DNA of 64,000 bases from Neomegalonema sp. (GTDB lineage Bacteria; Pseudomonadota; Alphaproteobacteria; Rhodobacterales; Rhodobacteraceae), in NCBI GenBank assembly GCA_022760435.1, contig JALEFY010000007.1, positions 1-64,000 of the forward strand, in the 5' to 3' direction. How positions within the stretch are numbered: the stretch's first letter is position 1; each line of letters begins with the position of its first letter. A program made the position numbers and the translations under genes. Below the pieces are notes generated by a model that saw nothing but the letters and a program-made list of their open reading frames with translations, did no database searches and was not told where the DNA came from. Of this stretch, positions 33,486-45,420 are shown in pieces.

Positions 33486-33560
33486 TGGTGGGCGCGGCTG
33501 GGATTGAACCAGCGACCCCTACGATGTCAACGTAGTGCTCTCCCACTGAGCTACGCGCCC
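33486..33560 (-). tRNA. tRNA-Val (anticodon GAC)
   Basis: Minus-strand cloverleaf: acceptor GGGCGCG/CGCGCCC, D-arm GCTCAGTGGGAGAGC, anticodon stem-loop CTACGTTGACATCGTAG (anticodon GAC), T-arm CGCTGGTTCAATCCCAGC, discriminator A and encoded CCA; 75 nt. Confidence 0.95.
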
Positions 33561-33629
33561 AACCGTAGCGCCTTCGCGCCGCGGGTGAGCCGCTTTCATA
33601 GCCAGCCGCAAGAGCCCATGCAACTGTTT

Positions 33630-33992
33630 TTATGCTGCCAAAAGGCGTGTGACTTCCGGGATCAGCTTGTTCAGATGCGCCGGATCGCCGAGGCGGTCAT
33701 AAAGCCCCTCGGGATCGTCCTCATCAATGATCAGCGGCACGAGTGCAAAGCCGGTGACAAACATCACACGCATCTCGGGGTCGATGCGGCGCGCCTCATG
33801 GGCAAAGGCCACGCCCTCACTATCTTCATTGGAGACGGAGACGAGCAACACGTCATAATAGGTCTCGCAAAGCAGCGTCAGAGCAACTTCATATTCGGAG
33901 ACACGGGTGGCATAGTGACCCGCAGATTTGAGCTTTTCGCCGATATAGCGGCGCATGGTATCGTCTTCGGAAACCAGCATAATGCGTGCCAT
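33630..33992 (-). CDS. CpdR-like single-domain receiver without the phospho-acceptor Asp
   Basis: A 120-aa receiver-only protein, start ATG 33992 (MARIMLVSEDD). It follows CpdR closely in layout: MRRYIGEKLKSAGHYATRV, the RRIDPEMRVMFVTGFALVPL block (CpdR: FITGFAAVAL) and the LLAA C-terminus. CpdR is the receiver that primes ClpXP for CtrA and PopA/RcdA-dependent substrates when unphosphorylated. Here the acceptor Asp position is Ser52 (YDVLLVSVSNEDSEG) and the conserved Lys of the SKPF motif is gone, while the acidic pair D10-D11 remains. It may be a constitutively 'unphosphorylated-like' adaptor or a paralogue with another job. Confidence 0.8.
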   Translation of the reverse strand: MARIMLVSEDDTMRRYIGEKLKSAGHYATRVSEYEVALTLLCETYYDVLLVSVSNEDSEGVAFAHEARRIDPEMRVMFVTGFALVPLIIDEDDPEGLYDRLGDPAHLNKLIPEVTRLLAA

Positions 33993-34056
33993 TGCCCGCG
34001 TCTCCTCTCGCTTGGGAGCTGAAGTTCTAGATCGAGTTTGATGACACCACATCGCG

Positions 34057-34072
34057 GTTAACAGAGCTTTGA
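34057..34072 (-). promoter_or_regulatory. CtrA-type box before the CpdR-like gene
   Basis: Read toward the CpdR-like gene, TCAA-AGCTCTG-TTAAC differs by one base from the CtrA consensus TTAA-N7-TTAAC. It lies 65 to 80 bases upstream of the ATG at 33992, a fitting distance for promoter control, and overlaps the proposed start of the divergent gene. Confidence 0.5.
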
Positions 34073-35022
34073 ACGCACCCGCAGAAAATCGGAGTATCTC
34101 AACTTTGGCGACATTTCCGGAAAGGTTGTTCAAGCGGGTGCGCGCCGATGAGGCACGATCGCCGCGGTTTGAGCTACGCGAGCCGCTGAGCTTGTCGAGC
34201 GGGGCCGTGTTCAGCTCGCCGCATTCCGGGCGCGCCTATTTCCCCGGCTTCGTGCGTGATTCGCGCCTGAGTGCACAGGCGCTGCGCGCCTCCGAAGATG
34301 CCTATGTCGATGCGCTGCTGACGCCGGTTCCCGATTTCGGCGCACCCTTGCTGACCGCAGTTGCCCCGCGCGCCTATCTCGATCTCAACCGCGCGCCCTC
34401 CGACCTCGACCCGGCGCTGGTTGAAGGTTGCGCCAATCGCCCGGCCAATGCACGGGTGAGCGCCGGGCTCGGCGTGGTGCCGCGCGTGGTTGCCGAAGGC
34501 ATCGCGATCTATGACCGCAAACTCTCCAAAGCCGAGGCGCAGGGGCGGGTGAACCGCTGGCACCGCCCCTATCACCAGCAGCTCGAAGTCCTGCTCAGAC
34601 GCGCGCGTGAGGCTTTTGACAGCGCTTTGCTGGTCGATGTCCATTCGATGCCCGCTGGCGCCGGTAAGCTGGGGCGCTCGCGCTTCGCCAAACCGGTCGA
34701 TATGATCATCGGCGATCGATTTGGCGCCTCCGCGCATCCGGATCTGACCAGCGAGATCGAGACCCTGCTGCGCGATGCGGGCTTTCAGGTTGCCCGAAAC
34801 ACGCCCTTCGCGGGCGGCTATATTACCGAGCGTTATGGTCATCCGAGCATGGGGGTGAGCGCCGTTCAGATCGAGATCGATCGTGGCCTGTATCTGAACC
34901 CGACCACCGTCGAGCCGAATGCCGGGTTCGAAGAGCTGCGCCATGCGCTGATCCCGGCCCTGCGTCAGATCTGCATCCTGATCGGACGCCCCTCTTCGCA
35001 AACTTCCCTCGCCGCCGAATAG
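34069..35022 (+). CDS. N-formylglutamate amidohydrolase family
   Basis: A 317-aa protein if it starts at TTG 34069; TTG 34105 or GTG 34138 are alternatives, since relatives begin shortly before the AVFSSPHSGR block (about residue 47). Other family blocks are YVDALLTPVPDFGAPLLTAVAPRAYLDLNRAPSDLDP, NRWHRPYHQQLEVLL, DVHSMPAG, PFAGGYITERYGHP and QIEIDRGLYL; the conserved His/Asp/Glu residues fit a zinc hydrolase. It should remove formate from N-formylglutamate or a related acyl amino acid in histidine degradation, but no hut genes lie nearby. Confidence 0.85.
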   Translation: MNAPAENRSISTLATFPERLFKRVRADEARSPRFELREPLSLSSGAVFSSPHSGRAYFPGFVRDSRLSAQALRASEDAYVDALLTPVPDFGAPLLTAVAPRAYLDLNRAPSDLDPALVEGCANRPANARVSAGLGVVPRVVAEGIAIYDRKLSKAEAQGRVNRWHRPYHQQLEVLLRRAREAFDSALLVDVHSMPAGAGKLGRSRFAKPVDMIIGDRFGASAHPDLTSEIETLLRDAGFQVARNTPFAGGYITERYGHPSMGVSAVQIEIDRGLYLNPTTVEPNAGFEELRHALIPALRQICILIGRPSSQTSLAAE

Positions 35023-35052
35023 GGGATCGCCTCGGCGGTTCCCGTTCGCCCC

Positions 35053-35079
35053 AAAAAAAAGGCCGCGCAATGCGCGGCC
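35053..35079 (-). terminator. Terminator for dinB direction
   Basis: GGCCGCGC-AAT-GCGCGGCC (35061-35079) forms a perfect 8-bp GC stem; on the minus strand it is followed by eight T (35060-35053). It lies 135 bp after the dinB stop and just after the amidohydrolase stop on the other strand. Confidence 0.8.
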
Positions 35080-35213
35080 AAGTCTAGGGAGGAAACGCCC
35101 TGGAAGGGCGACAGTGCGGACACTGTAGGTATAAGATTATGTGTGCGGCGCAGCATTGCAAACCCATACTTTCGCCGCGCCTGCTATGCGCTCAGCGAAT
35201 ACCTAAATGAAAT

Positions 35214-36497
35214 TTAATTCCAAAAACGCCCCTTCTTGATCGCATCTGGACCGAAACGGTCTCTGATTGCATCAATGAGGCGCTCTGCACGCTCTTGATC
35301 GATCTGCGATTTGTCGACAACTTCGAGCAAATCGGGCGCTTCTCCCGCAGGTGCGAGATCAGAATATCCGGTGCCGATCAGCCGGAAATGCTGCCCGCCA
35401 AGCGCCTCCTTTCGCAGCATCGACACCGATTTCTGGTATAGGACCTCCGCCAGACCACTAGGCGTAGAGAGCGTGAGACGCCGTGTGCGGCTGCGAAAAT
35501 CAGGGGTCTTCAGTTTCAGCGTTACCACCTTGCCGACCAGACCGCTGGCCTTCATCCGCTGCGAGACCTTTTCGCAAAGTGGCCAGAGCCTCGCTTGCAG
35601 CAAGTCTATATCGGAGAGGTCGGAATCAAAAGTCGTTTCGGCGGAAACGCTTTTTGCCGAGCGTTTTGGCTCGACGACCCGCGCATCTTCGCCCCATGCG
35701 AGGCGAAAAAGTCGCTGACCGAGTGCGCCATAACGCCGAATCAGCCCCTCGAGCGAATCATTTTGCAGATCGGAGATCATCCGGAAGCCGTCACGCTCAA
35801 GCCGCTCGGCGGTCGCGGCGCCCACGCCCCAGATCAAACGCACCGGCTGCGCCGCCAGAAAGGCGACCTTTTCCGCCGCGCCGATCACCGCATAACCGCG
35901 TGGCTTATCGAGATCCGAGGCGATCTTGGCCAGAAACTTGTTCGGCGCCAGCCCGACCGATATCGACACGCCGATTTCCTGCTCGATCTCGCGCGCCAAA
36001 CGCGCCAACACCTGGGCCGGGCTCATGCCATGCACGCGCCTTGTGCCCGATAGATCGAGAAAGGCTTCATCGAGCGACAGCGGTTCGACCAGCGGCGTGA
36101 GCTGATCGAGCTTGCTGCGGATCTGGCGGGAGACGGCGACATATTTCGCGCCATTGGGCTTGATGATCACAGCCTCGGGGCAAAGCTTGCGCGCCTTGAA
36201 CATCGGCATTGCCGAGCGCACCCCCCTAATCCGCGCCAGATAGCAACAGGTCGCAACCACGCCGCGGGTGCCGCCGCCGATAATCACCGGCTTGTCCGCC
36301 AGGCTCGGATCGTCTCGCTTTTCGACGCTGGCATAAAAGGCGTCGCAATCGATATGCGCCATCGACAGATCGAAGAGCTCGTCATGGGCGATCAAGCGCG
36401 GCGAATGACAGGACGGACAGCGCCGGTTTGGCGGCAGCACTGACAGCGCCAACAGGCAATCGCGGCACAATGCGCCGCCAGAGCGTGACGCCGCCAT
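35214..36497 (-). CDS. dinB: DNA polymerase IV
   Basis: A 427-aa Y-family translesion polymerase. Catalytic acidic residues are in IDCDAFYASVEKR (about residue 49) and SLDEAFLDL (about 140); the little-finger region follows from about 285. The N-terminal 40 residues carry a CxxC-x(n)-CxxC pattern (CRDCLLAL, CPSCHSPR), a zinc-ribbon-like addition common in alphaproteobacterial DinB. No canonical C-terminal clamp motif is obvious. The gene is followed on the same strand by nothing and preceded by pyrF with 6 bp spacing, so they may share a transcript. LexA sites were not recognised. Confidence 0.93.
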   Translation of the reverse strand: MAASRSGGALCRDCLLALSVLPPNRRCPSCHSPRLIAHDELFDLSMAHIDCDAFYASVEKRDDPSLADKPVIIGGGTRGVVATCCYLARIRGVRSAMPMFKARKLCPEAVIIKPNGAKYVAVSRQIRSKLDQLTPLVEPLSLDEAFLDLSGTRRVHGMSPAQVLARLAREIEQEIGVSISVGLAPNKFLAKIASDLDKPRGYAVIGAAEKVAFLAAQPVRLIWGVGAATAERLERDGFRMISDLQNDSLEGLIRRYGALGQRLFRLAWGEDARVVEPKRSAKSVSAETTFDSDLSDIDLLQARLWPLCEKVSQRMKASGLVGKVVTLKLKTPDFRSRTRRLTLSTPSGLAEVLYQKSVSMLRKEALGGQHFRLIGTGYSDLAPAGEAPDLLEVVDKSQIDQERAERLIDAIRDRFGPDAIKKGRFWN

Positions 36498-36503
36498 GGC
36501 TCC

Positions 36504-37253
36504 CTAGCCCACAGCGCGGGCGATTTCTTCCTGGATCGCCCGCGCGGCAAGAGCCGGATCTTCAGCCGCGAGGATCGGGCGTCCAACGACGATCTGATCA
36601 GCGCCGGCAGCAATCGCAGCCCCGGGGGTCGCGACCCGCTTCTGGTCATTGAGCGCCGCCCCGGCCGGTCGCACGCCGGGAGTGACGATGAGCTTTCCGG
36701 CCGCCTCGGGCAGCGCGCGTATCGCTGCGGCTTCGTGCGGCGAGGCGATGACACCATCGGCGCCCGCCGCCAATGCCCGGCGCGCGCGCTCCAGAGTGAT
36801 CGCGGCGATCTCACCGCTCTCGATCATCATCCGGTCCAGGTCATCGCGATCGAGCGAAGTCAGGATCGTCACAGCCAGGATCTTGGTATGGCTCGCGCCG
36901 CGCCCGGCCACCGCCGCCGCCACAACCTGCGGATCGCCATGCACGGTCAGGTAATGCGGTCCCCAACCACAAAGCCCCCGCACGGCGTTCTCAACCGTCT
37001 GACCAATATCGAAGAGTTTGAGATCGAGGAAAATCTTGGAGCCCTGCTCCATCAGTTCGATCGCCAGCGCCATGCCGCCGCTGCTGAGCATCCCGAGGCC
37101 GATCTTGTACCAGAGCGCCTCGCGTCCGATCTTTGCTGCCATCTCGGCCCCCGCCAAGGCATTCGGCGCGCCCATCGGGACATCGAGCGCCACGATCAGG
37201 CGTTCTGCGGGAGCAAGTTGCGGGCGCTGGTCGAGAAGTGTCGTCGTCGTCAT
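36504..37253 (-). CDS. pyrF: Orotidine-5'-phosphate decarboxylase
   Basis: A 249-aa TIM barrel, last step of UMP synthesis. RLIVALDVPMG has the first catalytic Asp region, KIFLDLKLFDIGQTVENAVRGL is the diagnostic DxKxxDI-type block, and TPGVRPAGAALNDQKRVATPGAAIAAGADQIVVGRPI is the phosphate-binding C-terminal part. The start was put at ATG 37253 (GGAG nine bases upstream); ATG 37268, five codons earlier with GGGAGGGG close by, is possible. It precedes dinB by six bases. Confidence 0.93.
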   Translation of the reverse strand: MTTTTLLDQRPQLAPAERLIVALDVPMGAPNALAGAEMAAKIGREALWYKIGLGMLSSGGMALAIELMEQGSKIFLDLKLFDIGQTVENAVRGLCGWGPHYLTVHGDPQVVAAAVAGRGASHTKILAVTILTSLDRDDLDRMMIESGEIAAITLERARRALAAGADGVIASPHEAAAIRALPEAAGKLIVTPGVRPAGAALNDQKRVATPGAAIAAGADQIVVGRPILAAEDPALAARAIQEEIARAVG

Positions 37254-37301
37254 CGGGGGAATCTCCATTTTCCCCTCCCTCTCATACCCCGCCCATGTTC
37301 G

Positions 37302-37862
37302 TCAACTGTACCAGCTACGCACCGGCCCGGTATCGACATGGATAAAGCTGTGGCCCTTATAGCGCCCAACGCCGCCCGCCTTCACGCCGCGCGCGATCCG
37401 GCCCAGCCGGCTGGCCGACAGGGTGGGCGAGTAGAAATCGACCGCCTGCCCCTTGATGTGATAGCTCTTTTTCGCGGCATAGCCGTTCACCCGGCGCAGC
37501 TTGTTATTGGTCGTTTCGGTCCGGAAGGCCGAGGTGATGACGATCTCGTTTTTGCCCATCCGCTGCTGGATCGCATAAAGATAATCAAACAATTTCGGAT
37601 CCATATCCCGCCCGATATCGAGATTGACATCGCGCAAGGTCCAATCGAGCTTTTCCTTGGCTTCCGGCAGATAAACGCCGGTCCACCAATACACACCCTG
37701 AAAGCGCTCGCCGGTGCGGTGATGGACAAAATTGAGCGTGCGGACCACATCACCCTCATAGGCTTCATCACCACGCGCGATCGCCGGAGCCGCCAGGCTC
37801 GCGGTGACGCCGAGCAAAAACCGGCGGCGAGATGTGGAAAATCCCTGCGAATGTTGCGACAT
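37302..37862 (-). CDS. DUF882 (YcbK-like, M15 peptidase fold) periplasmic protein
   Basis: A 186-aa protein with a twin-arginine signal: SRRRFLLGVTASLAAPAIA (residues 11-29). The DUF882/peptidase M15 core shows VITSAFRTETTNNKLRRVNGYAAKKSYHIKGQAVDFYSP (zinc ligands His and Asp) and GRYKGHSFIHVDTGPVRSW (His ligand near the end). YcbK-family enzymes are thought to act on peptidoglycan peptides; Tat export implies folding with metal before secretion. ATG 37862 is chosen so that the Tat motif falls near the N-terminus. It is divergent from clpB over 176 bp. Confidence 0.87.
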   Translation of the reverse strand: MSQHSQGFSTSRRRFLLGVTASLAAPAIARGDEAYEGDVVRTLNFVHHRTGERFQGVYWWTGVYLPEAKEKLDWTLRDVNLDIGRDMDPKLFDYLYAIQQRMGKNEIVITSAFRTETTNNKLRRVNGYAAKKSYHIKGQAVDFYSPTLSASRLGRIARGVKAGGVGRYKGHSFIHVDTGPVRSWYS

Positions 37863-38038
37863 CTTCGTCTCCTGTTCGAGCTCGCAAAATCGGCCCTTCT
37901 GCCGTTGCGCAAGCCTTGACAATCTCCCACATTGGGAAGGAGACGCGCCGTTCTGGGCGTCGAGTTATCCCGGATAAGGCAATTGCCGTGCCAACATGGG
38001 CGGCTTTTGTCTGCGCTCAAAAAAAACAAGGAGGCAGC

Positions 38039-40681
<2,643 letters not shown>

Positions 40682-40720
40682 CGAACGGAGAGGCGCCGGT
40701 CTGAACCGGCCCTCGCCTTG

Positions 40721-41719
40721 TTATCGCGAAATTGACAGGGGGCGCGTGATCTTCAGGATCTCGCGCCCTTTGCGTATCAGCACGGCGCGGCCCTCATAGC
40801 GGCCACCGGGCCAAGGATCAGCGCGCCGCTTCTTGCCAGCGAAGAACAGGTACTCGGCCTGATCGCGCGGGAGCCGCTTTTGTGCCTGTGCGAAGACCGC
40901 GCCATCGGGGGCGATCACAGTCAGAGCGATGACATCGCCCGCGCGCAGGCCAGCAAATTGCGCCCAGAAAACCAGCGCCGGATCCCTCGATGACAGGCGC
41001 TCGGCGCGATCCTCTCCCCGAGCCAGCGCGCGGCGATTGAGCGCGCGGGCGCTAAAGCTGGCATCGATCAGCGCCGCCTCGCGGTAAGCCAGTGCGAAAT
41101 CCCACAGGCTCGCGCCGCTCTGCCCGCAGCCCTCCCCCACACTTGCGCCGGTGAAGGGGTCGACGACCTGCCGATCCTTGCTTAGCCCGATATGAAGATG
41201 AGCGAACTCGGTGGCCCCAGAGCGCCCGACCGCGCCAAGCTGCTGACCGCGCGCGACCTGCTCGCCCTTACGCACACGCAGCGAACCGCGCTTGAGATGG
41301 CAATATTGCGTGGCCCAGCCCGCGCCGTGATCGATCAACACACCATTGCCGCAGGCTTTATCGAGCGCGTCGGGCGGCGGACTGGGGGCACCGGGCGCCC
41401 GATCCGGCTCGCCATCGCGCAGCCCGAGCACCACGCCGGGGGCCGCGGCAAAGACCGCCACATCCTCTCGCGCAATCCGCGCCGCATTGACCCGAAAATC
41501 CGTGCCCTTATGCCCATCATAGCTGCGCGCCGCGCAGGCCGGATCGGCCACGCCGGGCCCGGCATCGAGATCGACATATTGCTGGACCAGACAATCGAGG
41601 CCCAGGGTGCAATCGAGCGGCAGTGACAGGCGCGGCGGCTCCGCCTGCCCGATACCGATCAGCGACAAAAAAGCCCCCCCTATCAATAGGGGGAGCCGGT
41701 ATTTGGGGATGCGGAGCAT
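40721..41719 (-). CDS. M23-family peptidoglycan endopeptidase-like protein
   Basis: A 332-aa exported protein (signal PLLIGGAFLSLIGIGQA). The M23 zinc domain lies at residues about 70-190: GHKGTDFRVNAARI (first His-x(3)-Asp), ACGNGVLIDHGAGWATQYCHLKRGSLRVRKGEQVARGQQLGAVGRSGATEFAHLHIGLS (HLH motif). The HxxxD and HxH ligands are present, so it is likely active. The C-terminal 140 residues are of no recognised domain. Start ATG 41719 overlaps the clpA stop (TGATG), so the two are cotranslated. Confidence 0.88.
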   Translation of the reverse strand: MLRIPKYRLPLLIGGAFLSLIGIGQAEPPRLSLPLDCTLGLDCLVQQYVDLDAGPGVADPACAARSYDGHKGTDFRVNAARIAREDVAVFAAAPGVVLGLRDGEPDRAPGAPSPPPDALDKACGNGVLIDHGAGWATQYCHLKRGSLRVRKGEQVARGQQLGAVGRSGATEFAHLHIGLSKDRQVVDPFTGASVGEGCGQSGASLWDFALAYREAALIDASFSARALNRRALARGEDRAERLSSRDPALVFWAQFAGLRAGDVIALTVIAPDGAVFAQAQKRLPRDQAEYLFFAGKKRRADPWPGGRYEGRAVLIRKGREILKITRPLSISR

Positions 41720-44049
41720 CAATCGGCGGTGAGCATCGGCGGCTTGCGACCGGCCAAGCGCGCCTGCTCGGGCGGCTGGATGTCGAGCGCCAATGCGCCA
41801 TCCTGCACCACCACCCGCACCAGCCCGCCTTCGGTGAGCTTGCCGAACAGCAGCTCCTCGGCCAGCGGCTTCTTGACATGCTCCTGGATCACCCGGCCAA
41901 GCGGGCGGGCGCCCATCTTGTCGTCATAGCCCTTGACCGCCAGCCACTCGGCCGCTTCGGGCGACAACTCGATCGCCACGCCGCGCTCCATGAGCTGTGC
42001 CTCGAGCTGGAGGACGAATTTCTCGACCACCTGCAAGATGACCTCCCGCGGCAGCGGCCCGAAGGAGACCACCGCATCGAGGCGGTTGCGGAACTCCGGC
42101 GTGAACATCTTGTTGATCGCCTCGGTATCCTCGCCCTCACGGCGGGTGCGGCCAAAGCCCATCGCATTCGCCGCCAGCTCCTGCGCGCCGGCATTCGAGG
42201 TCATGATCAGCACGACATTGCGGAAATTCACCGTGCGGCCATTGTGATCGGTCAGCTTGCCGTGATCCATCACCTGCAACAGCAGGTTAAAGACATCCGG
42301 ATGGGCCTTCTCGATCTCATCGAGCAGCAGCACGCAATGCGGGTGCTGATCCACGCCATCGGTGAGCAGCCCGCCCTGATCGAAACCGACATAGCCCGGA
42401 GGCGCGCCGATCAGGCGGCTAACCGAGTGCTTCTCCATGTATTCCGACATGTCAAAGCGCAGCAGTTCGACGCCCATCAGATCCGCGAGCTGCTTGGCCA
42501 CCTCCGTCTTGCCGACGCCTGTCGGGCCAGCGAAGAGGTAGGAGCCAATCGGCTTTTCGGGCTCGCGCAGACCCGCGCGCGACAGCTTGATCGCCGAAGC
42601 CAGCGCGTCGATGGCATCATCCTGGCCGAAGACGACCCGTTTGAGCTTCACATCGAGATCGCGCAGCGCTTCGGCATCGTCCTTGGTCACCGAACGCGGT
42701 GGGATCCGGGCGATCTTGGCCACGACGGCCTCGACATCCTCGGCATCGATGAGCTGCTTGCGCTCGGCCTCGGGCACCAGACGCTGCGCCGCACCAGCCT
42801 CGTCGATCACGTCGATCGCCTTGTCGGGCAGCTTGCGGTCATTGATGTAGCGCGCCGAGAGCTCAACGGCCGTCTTGATCGCTTCATCCGAGTAGGAGAG
42901 GTCATGGTGCTTCTCAAAGACCGATTTCAAGCCGGTCAGGATGCGCACGGTGTCCTCCACCGTCGGCTCGACCACGTCGATCTTCTGGAAACGCCGCGCG
43001 AGCGCCCGGTCCTTCTCGAAATGCTGGCGATACTCCTTGTAGGTGGTGGAGCCCATGCAGCGCAGCACGCCCGATTGCAGGGCAGGCTTGAGCAGGTTGC
43101 CCGCATCCATCGCCCCGCCGGAGGTGGCACCGGCGCCGATCACGGTATGGATCTCGTCGATGAACAGGATCGCGTCATCGTGATCCTCCAGCTCCTTCAT
43201 CACCGCCTTGAGCCGCTCTTCAAAATCACCGCGATAGCGGGTACCAGCGACCAGCGCGCCCATGTCGAGCGAGTAGATGGTCGAGCCCGAGAGCACGTCC
43301 GGCACGTCCTTGTCGACGATGCGCTTGGCCAGACCTTCCGCGATCGCGGTCTTGCCGACCCCGGGATCGCCGACCAGCAGCGGGTTGTTCTTACGGCGGC
43401 GGCACAGCACCTGCACGCAGCGCTCGACCTCAAGATCACGCCCGATCAGCGGATCGATGCGGCCCTGGCGGGCCTTTTCGTTGAGATCGACGCAGAACTT
43501 GCCGAGCGCGGTGTCATCATTGGCATGCGCCTCGTGAGTCGTCTCTTCCTCGGTCTCTTCCTCACCGGGCGTCGAGCCCTTGATCGGGCGGGTTTCGGAC
43601 ATCGCCGGGTTCTTGGCCACGCCATGGGAGACAAAGTTCACCGCATCATAGCGGGTCATCTCCTGCTCTTGCAGGAAGAAGACGGCGTGGCTGTCGCGCT
43701 CGGCGAAGATGGCGATCAGCACGCTGGCGCCGGTCACCTCGGTACGGCCCGAGCTCTGGACATGGATGGCCGCGCGCTGGATCACGCGCTGAAAGCCGGT
43801 GGTGGGGGCGGCTTCCGACCCTTCGATATCCGAGATCATCGCGCCCATTTCGTTATCGAGATAGTCGGTGATCTCCGAGCGCAGGCGCCCCAGATCGACG
43901 CCGCAGGCTTTCATCACCTTGGTTGCGTCTGGTTCGTCGATGAGGGCGAGAAGCAGATGCTCCAGCGTCGCAAACTCGTGACGACGGATATTTGCCAACG
44001 CGACAGCGCGATGGATCGCTTCCTCCAGAGTGCGAGTGAATGATGGCAT
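41719..44049 (-). CDS. clpA: ATP-dependent Clp protease unfoldase ClpA
   Basis: A 776-aa unfoldase that feeds ClpP and takes N-degron substrates from ClpS. Repeats of the Clp N-domain occupy residues 1-145 ([36 protein letters not shown]), the first AAA+ has [19 protein letters not shown] and [21 protein letters not shown], and the second AAA+ has [20 protein letters not shown] and [22 protein letters not shown]. There is no M-domain, distinguishing it from ClpB. Its stop overlaps the M23 gene. clpS lies 192 bp upstream on the same strand, as commonly found. Confidence 0.96.
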   Translation of the reverse strand: MPSFTRTLEEAIHRAVALANIRRHEFATLEHLLLALIDEPDATKVMKACGVDLGRLRSEITDYLDNEMGAMISDIEGSEAAPTTGFQRVIQRAAIHVQSSGRTEVTGASVLIAIFAERDSHAVFFLQEQEMTRYDAVNFVSHGVAKNPAMSETRPIKGSTPGEEETEEETTHEAHANDDTALGKFCVDLNEKARQGRIDPLIGRDLEVERCVQVLCRRRKNNPLLVGDPGVGKTAIAEGLAKRIVDKDVPDVLSGSTIYSLDMGALVAGTRYRGDFEERLKAVMKELEDHDDAILFIDEIHTVIGAGATSGGAMDAGNLLKPALQSGVLRCMGSTTYKEYRQHFEKDRALARRFQKIDVVEPTVEDTVRILTGLKSVFEKHHDLSYSDEAIKTAVELSARYINDRKLPDKAIDVIDEAGAAQRLVPEAERKQLIDAEDVEAVVAKIARIPPRSVTKDDAEALRDLDVKLKRVVFGQDDAIDALASAIKLSRAGLREPEKPIGSYLFAGPTGVGKTEVAKQLADLMGVELLRFDMSEYMEKHSVSRLIGAPPGYVGFDQGGLLTDGVDQHPHCVLLLDEIEKAHPDVFNLLLQVMDHGKLTDHNGRTVNFRNVVLIMTSNAGAQELAANAMGFGRTRREGEDTEAINKMFTPEFRNRLDAVVSFGPLPREVILQVVEKFVLQLEAQLMERGVAIELSPEAAEWLAVKGYDDKMGARPLGRVIQEHVKKPLAEELLFGKLTEGGLVRVVVQDGALALDIQPPEQARLAGRKPPMLTAD

Positions 44050-44241
44050 GTCAGGCCCTCCGTGATTGAACCACCGGCATCAAGTCCGGTTCGACGTCCG
44101 GCGGATCCGAACGCCCTGCTGCTTCTTCTCAGTTAGAATTGCAGCATGGATCAGGAAGGCTGTCGAGAAAGGAAAATTTGCGGCGCAAAAGTGCACGGTT
44201 AAGGGGAAATCTGTTCTCACCCAATCGTGATGTTGTCCGAT

Positions 44242-44634
44242 CTACTCTTTTTCCATGGCACATTGCAGCGGATGCTGGTGCTGGCGCGCATAATCCATCA
44301 CCTGCATCACCTTGGTTTCGGCGATCTCGTAGGTGAAGACCCCAACAACCGCTACACCTTGATTGTGAACGGCCAGCATGAGCTGAACGGCGCGATCCGT
44401 ACCGATGCCGAAAAATCGCTCCAGCACATGGACGACAAACTCCATCGGCGTGTAGTCGTCATTGAGCAGCAACACTTTGTACATAGAAGGCCGCTTGGTC
44501 TTCGGACGTTCCTTGACAGCGATTCCGGTGTCGAAATCGTCAATTTCCGAATTTCCCCCGCCAGGGGCCTTGGGATCATCCGCCATCCGAGGGATGTTCC
44601 ACGGTGTATGACGATCCTGAATTACCGGTTTCAT
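44242..44634 (-). CDS. clpS: ClpS N-degron adaptor
   Basis: A 130-aa protein. The core [72 protein letters not shown] has the N-end-pocket residues (NDDYTPM) and the V/M gatekeepers of ClpS. It hands N-degron proteins to ClpA, whose gene follows. The N-terminal 45 residues are flexible. Starts at ATG 44634 (GGAG about ten bases upstream) or ATG 44586 (MADDPKAPG) are both possible; I favour 44634 weakly. Confidence 0.93.
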   Translation of the reverse strand: MKPVIQDRHTPWNIPRMADDPKAPGGGNSEIDDFDTGIAVKERPKTKRPSMYKVLLLNDDYTPMEFVVHVLERFFGIGTDRAVQLMLAVHNQGVAVVGVFTYEIAETKVMQVMDYARQHQHPLQCAMEKE

Positions 44635-44827
44635 CTACACAGATCTCCAGATCACGGCAGGTTGTCAGTTTGCGCGCGTTGCTCTCAGCTTGCGCGCATT
44701 GCTCAAAGGCAGCGCCAACGGCTGATGCCGAGTTTTCCCCTCGAATGCAAGTGGTCTGCGGCAAGAGCAGGGCAATCCCTGTCACAAGCGTGCCGAGCAC
44801 GGTCTTGCTGCGGCGCCGGACAGGCAT
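44576..44827 (-). CDS. Possible small exported protein before clpS
   Basis: An 83-aa open frame from ATG 44827 with a signal-like stretch ([20 protein letters not shown]), then a Cys-rich mature part ([13 protein letters not shown]). If cleaved after the hydrophobic stretch it would leave three or four Cys. It overlaps the clpS start by 59 bp unless clpS begins at 44586. No family is recognised and there is no clear ribosome site, so this is a tentative call. Confidence 0.3.
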   Translation of the reverse strand: MPVRRRSKTVLGTLVTGIALLLPQTTCIRGENSASAVGAAFEQCAQAESNARKLTTCRDLEICVDETGNSGSSYTVEHPSDGG

Positions 44828-44863
44828 TGGCCCTGCGCCATTATATGCCGCTCCGCGCGACAT

Positions 44864-44885
44864 AAAAAAGAGGGCTCGCGCCCTC
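44864..44885 (-). terminator. Terminator after the phasin gene
   Basis: GAGGGC-TCGC-GCCCTC is a perfect 6-bp stem (44870-44885) with A-run on the left (T-run on the minus strand) and TTTTT on the right, directly after the phasin stop at 44918. It could act in both directions. Confidence 0.85.
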
Positions 44886-44917
44886 TTTTTCATTTTCCAG
44901 ACTGCCTGAAGGGCAGC

Positions 44918-45352
44918 TTATTTCATGAAGCCGCCCGACTTCACCATTTCGCCAACAGCGGCGAAGCGTGCATTGACCGGCTCGACGCATTCTTTGGCAG
45001 CAGCCATCGACATTTCGTTGAGCTTCTGGGCTTGCTTGGCGAAGCCTTCCATCGATTCCTTGGCGAAAGCGGTCTGCTTTTCCATTGCCTTCGCCGGATC
45101 TTTCAGCTCGGCCATTTCCTTGATGACGGCGACATTGTTGTCCATCACGGCTTTGGTGTAGCCGAGGATCTCGGTGGTGATTTCCTTCATGCTTTCGGTC
45201 GCTTTGGTGGCCGAAGCGATAAAGGCGTCGACATTGCCTTGCGCGAAGTCAGCGACGTCTTCCATGCGTGCCGCCATTTGTGCGGTTTGCTCCTGGAAGT
45301 TTTTCTGCATGTCAGCGGCGGCGTTTTCGATCGAGGGGCTTTGCTTTGCCAT
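44918..45352 (-). CDS. Phasin family protein
   Basis: A 144-aa helical protein of the phasin type (QKNFQEQTAQMAARMEDVADFAQGNVDAFIASATKATESMKEITTEILGYTKAVMDNNVAVIKEMAELKDP), which coats polyhydroxyalkanoate granules or acts as a stress chaperone. It has no Cys and a low-complexity amphipathic pattern, as expected. The start is ATG 45352 with AAGGA eight bases upstream; an ATG three codons earlier overlaps that ribosome site. It is followed by a strong terminator and preceded by a repeat that looks like a PhaR-type operator. No phaC lies in the window. Confidence 0.85.
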   Translation of the reverse strand: MAKQSPSIENAAADMQKNFQEQTAQMAARMEDVADFAQGNVDAFIASATKATESMKEITTEILGYTKAVMDNNVAVIKEMAELKDPAKAMEKQTAFAKESMEGFAKQAQKLNEMSMAAAKECVEPVNARFAAVGEMVKSGGFMK

Positions 45353-45420
45353 GGGGGTCATCCTTCTTTTTCATTGCGAGACGACAGATGGGTGAGGGAC
45401 TGTGTCGCTTCGCACTCACA

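Noticed and set aside
37863..38038. Sigma-32 promoter for clpB
   Set aside because: CTTGACA at about 37914 and CCCACATT are only five bases apart; no correctly spaced pair was found.
41623..44043. Long plus-strand frame opposite clpA
   Set aside because: Antisense shadow of clpA, which has all family motifs.
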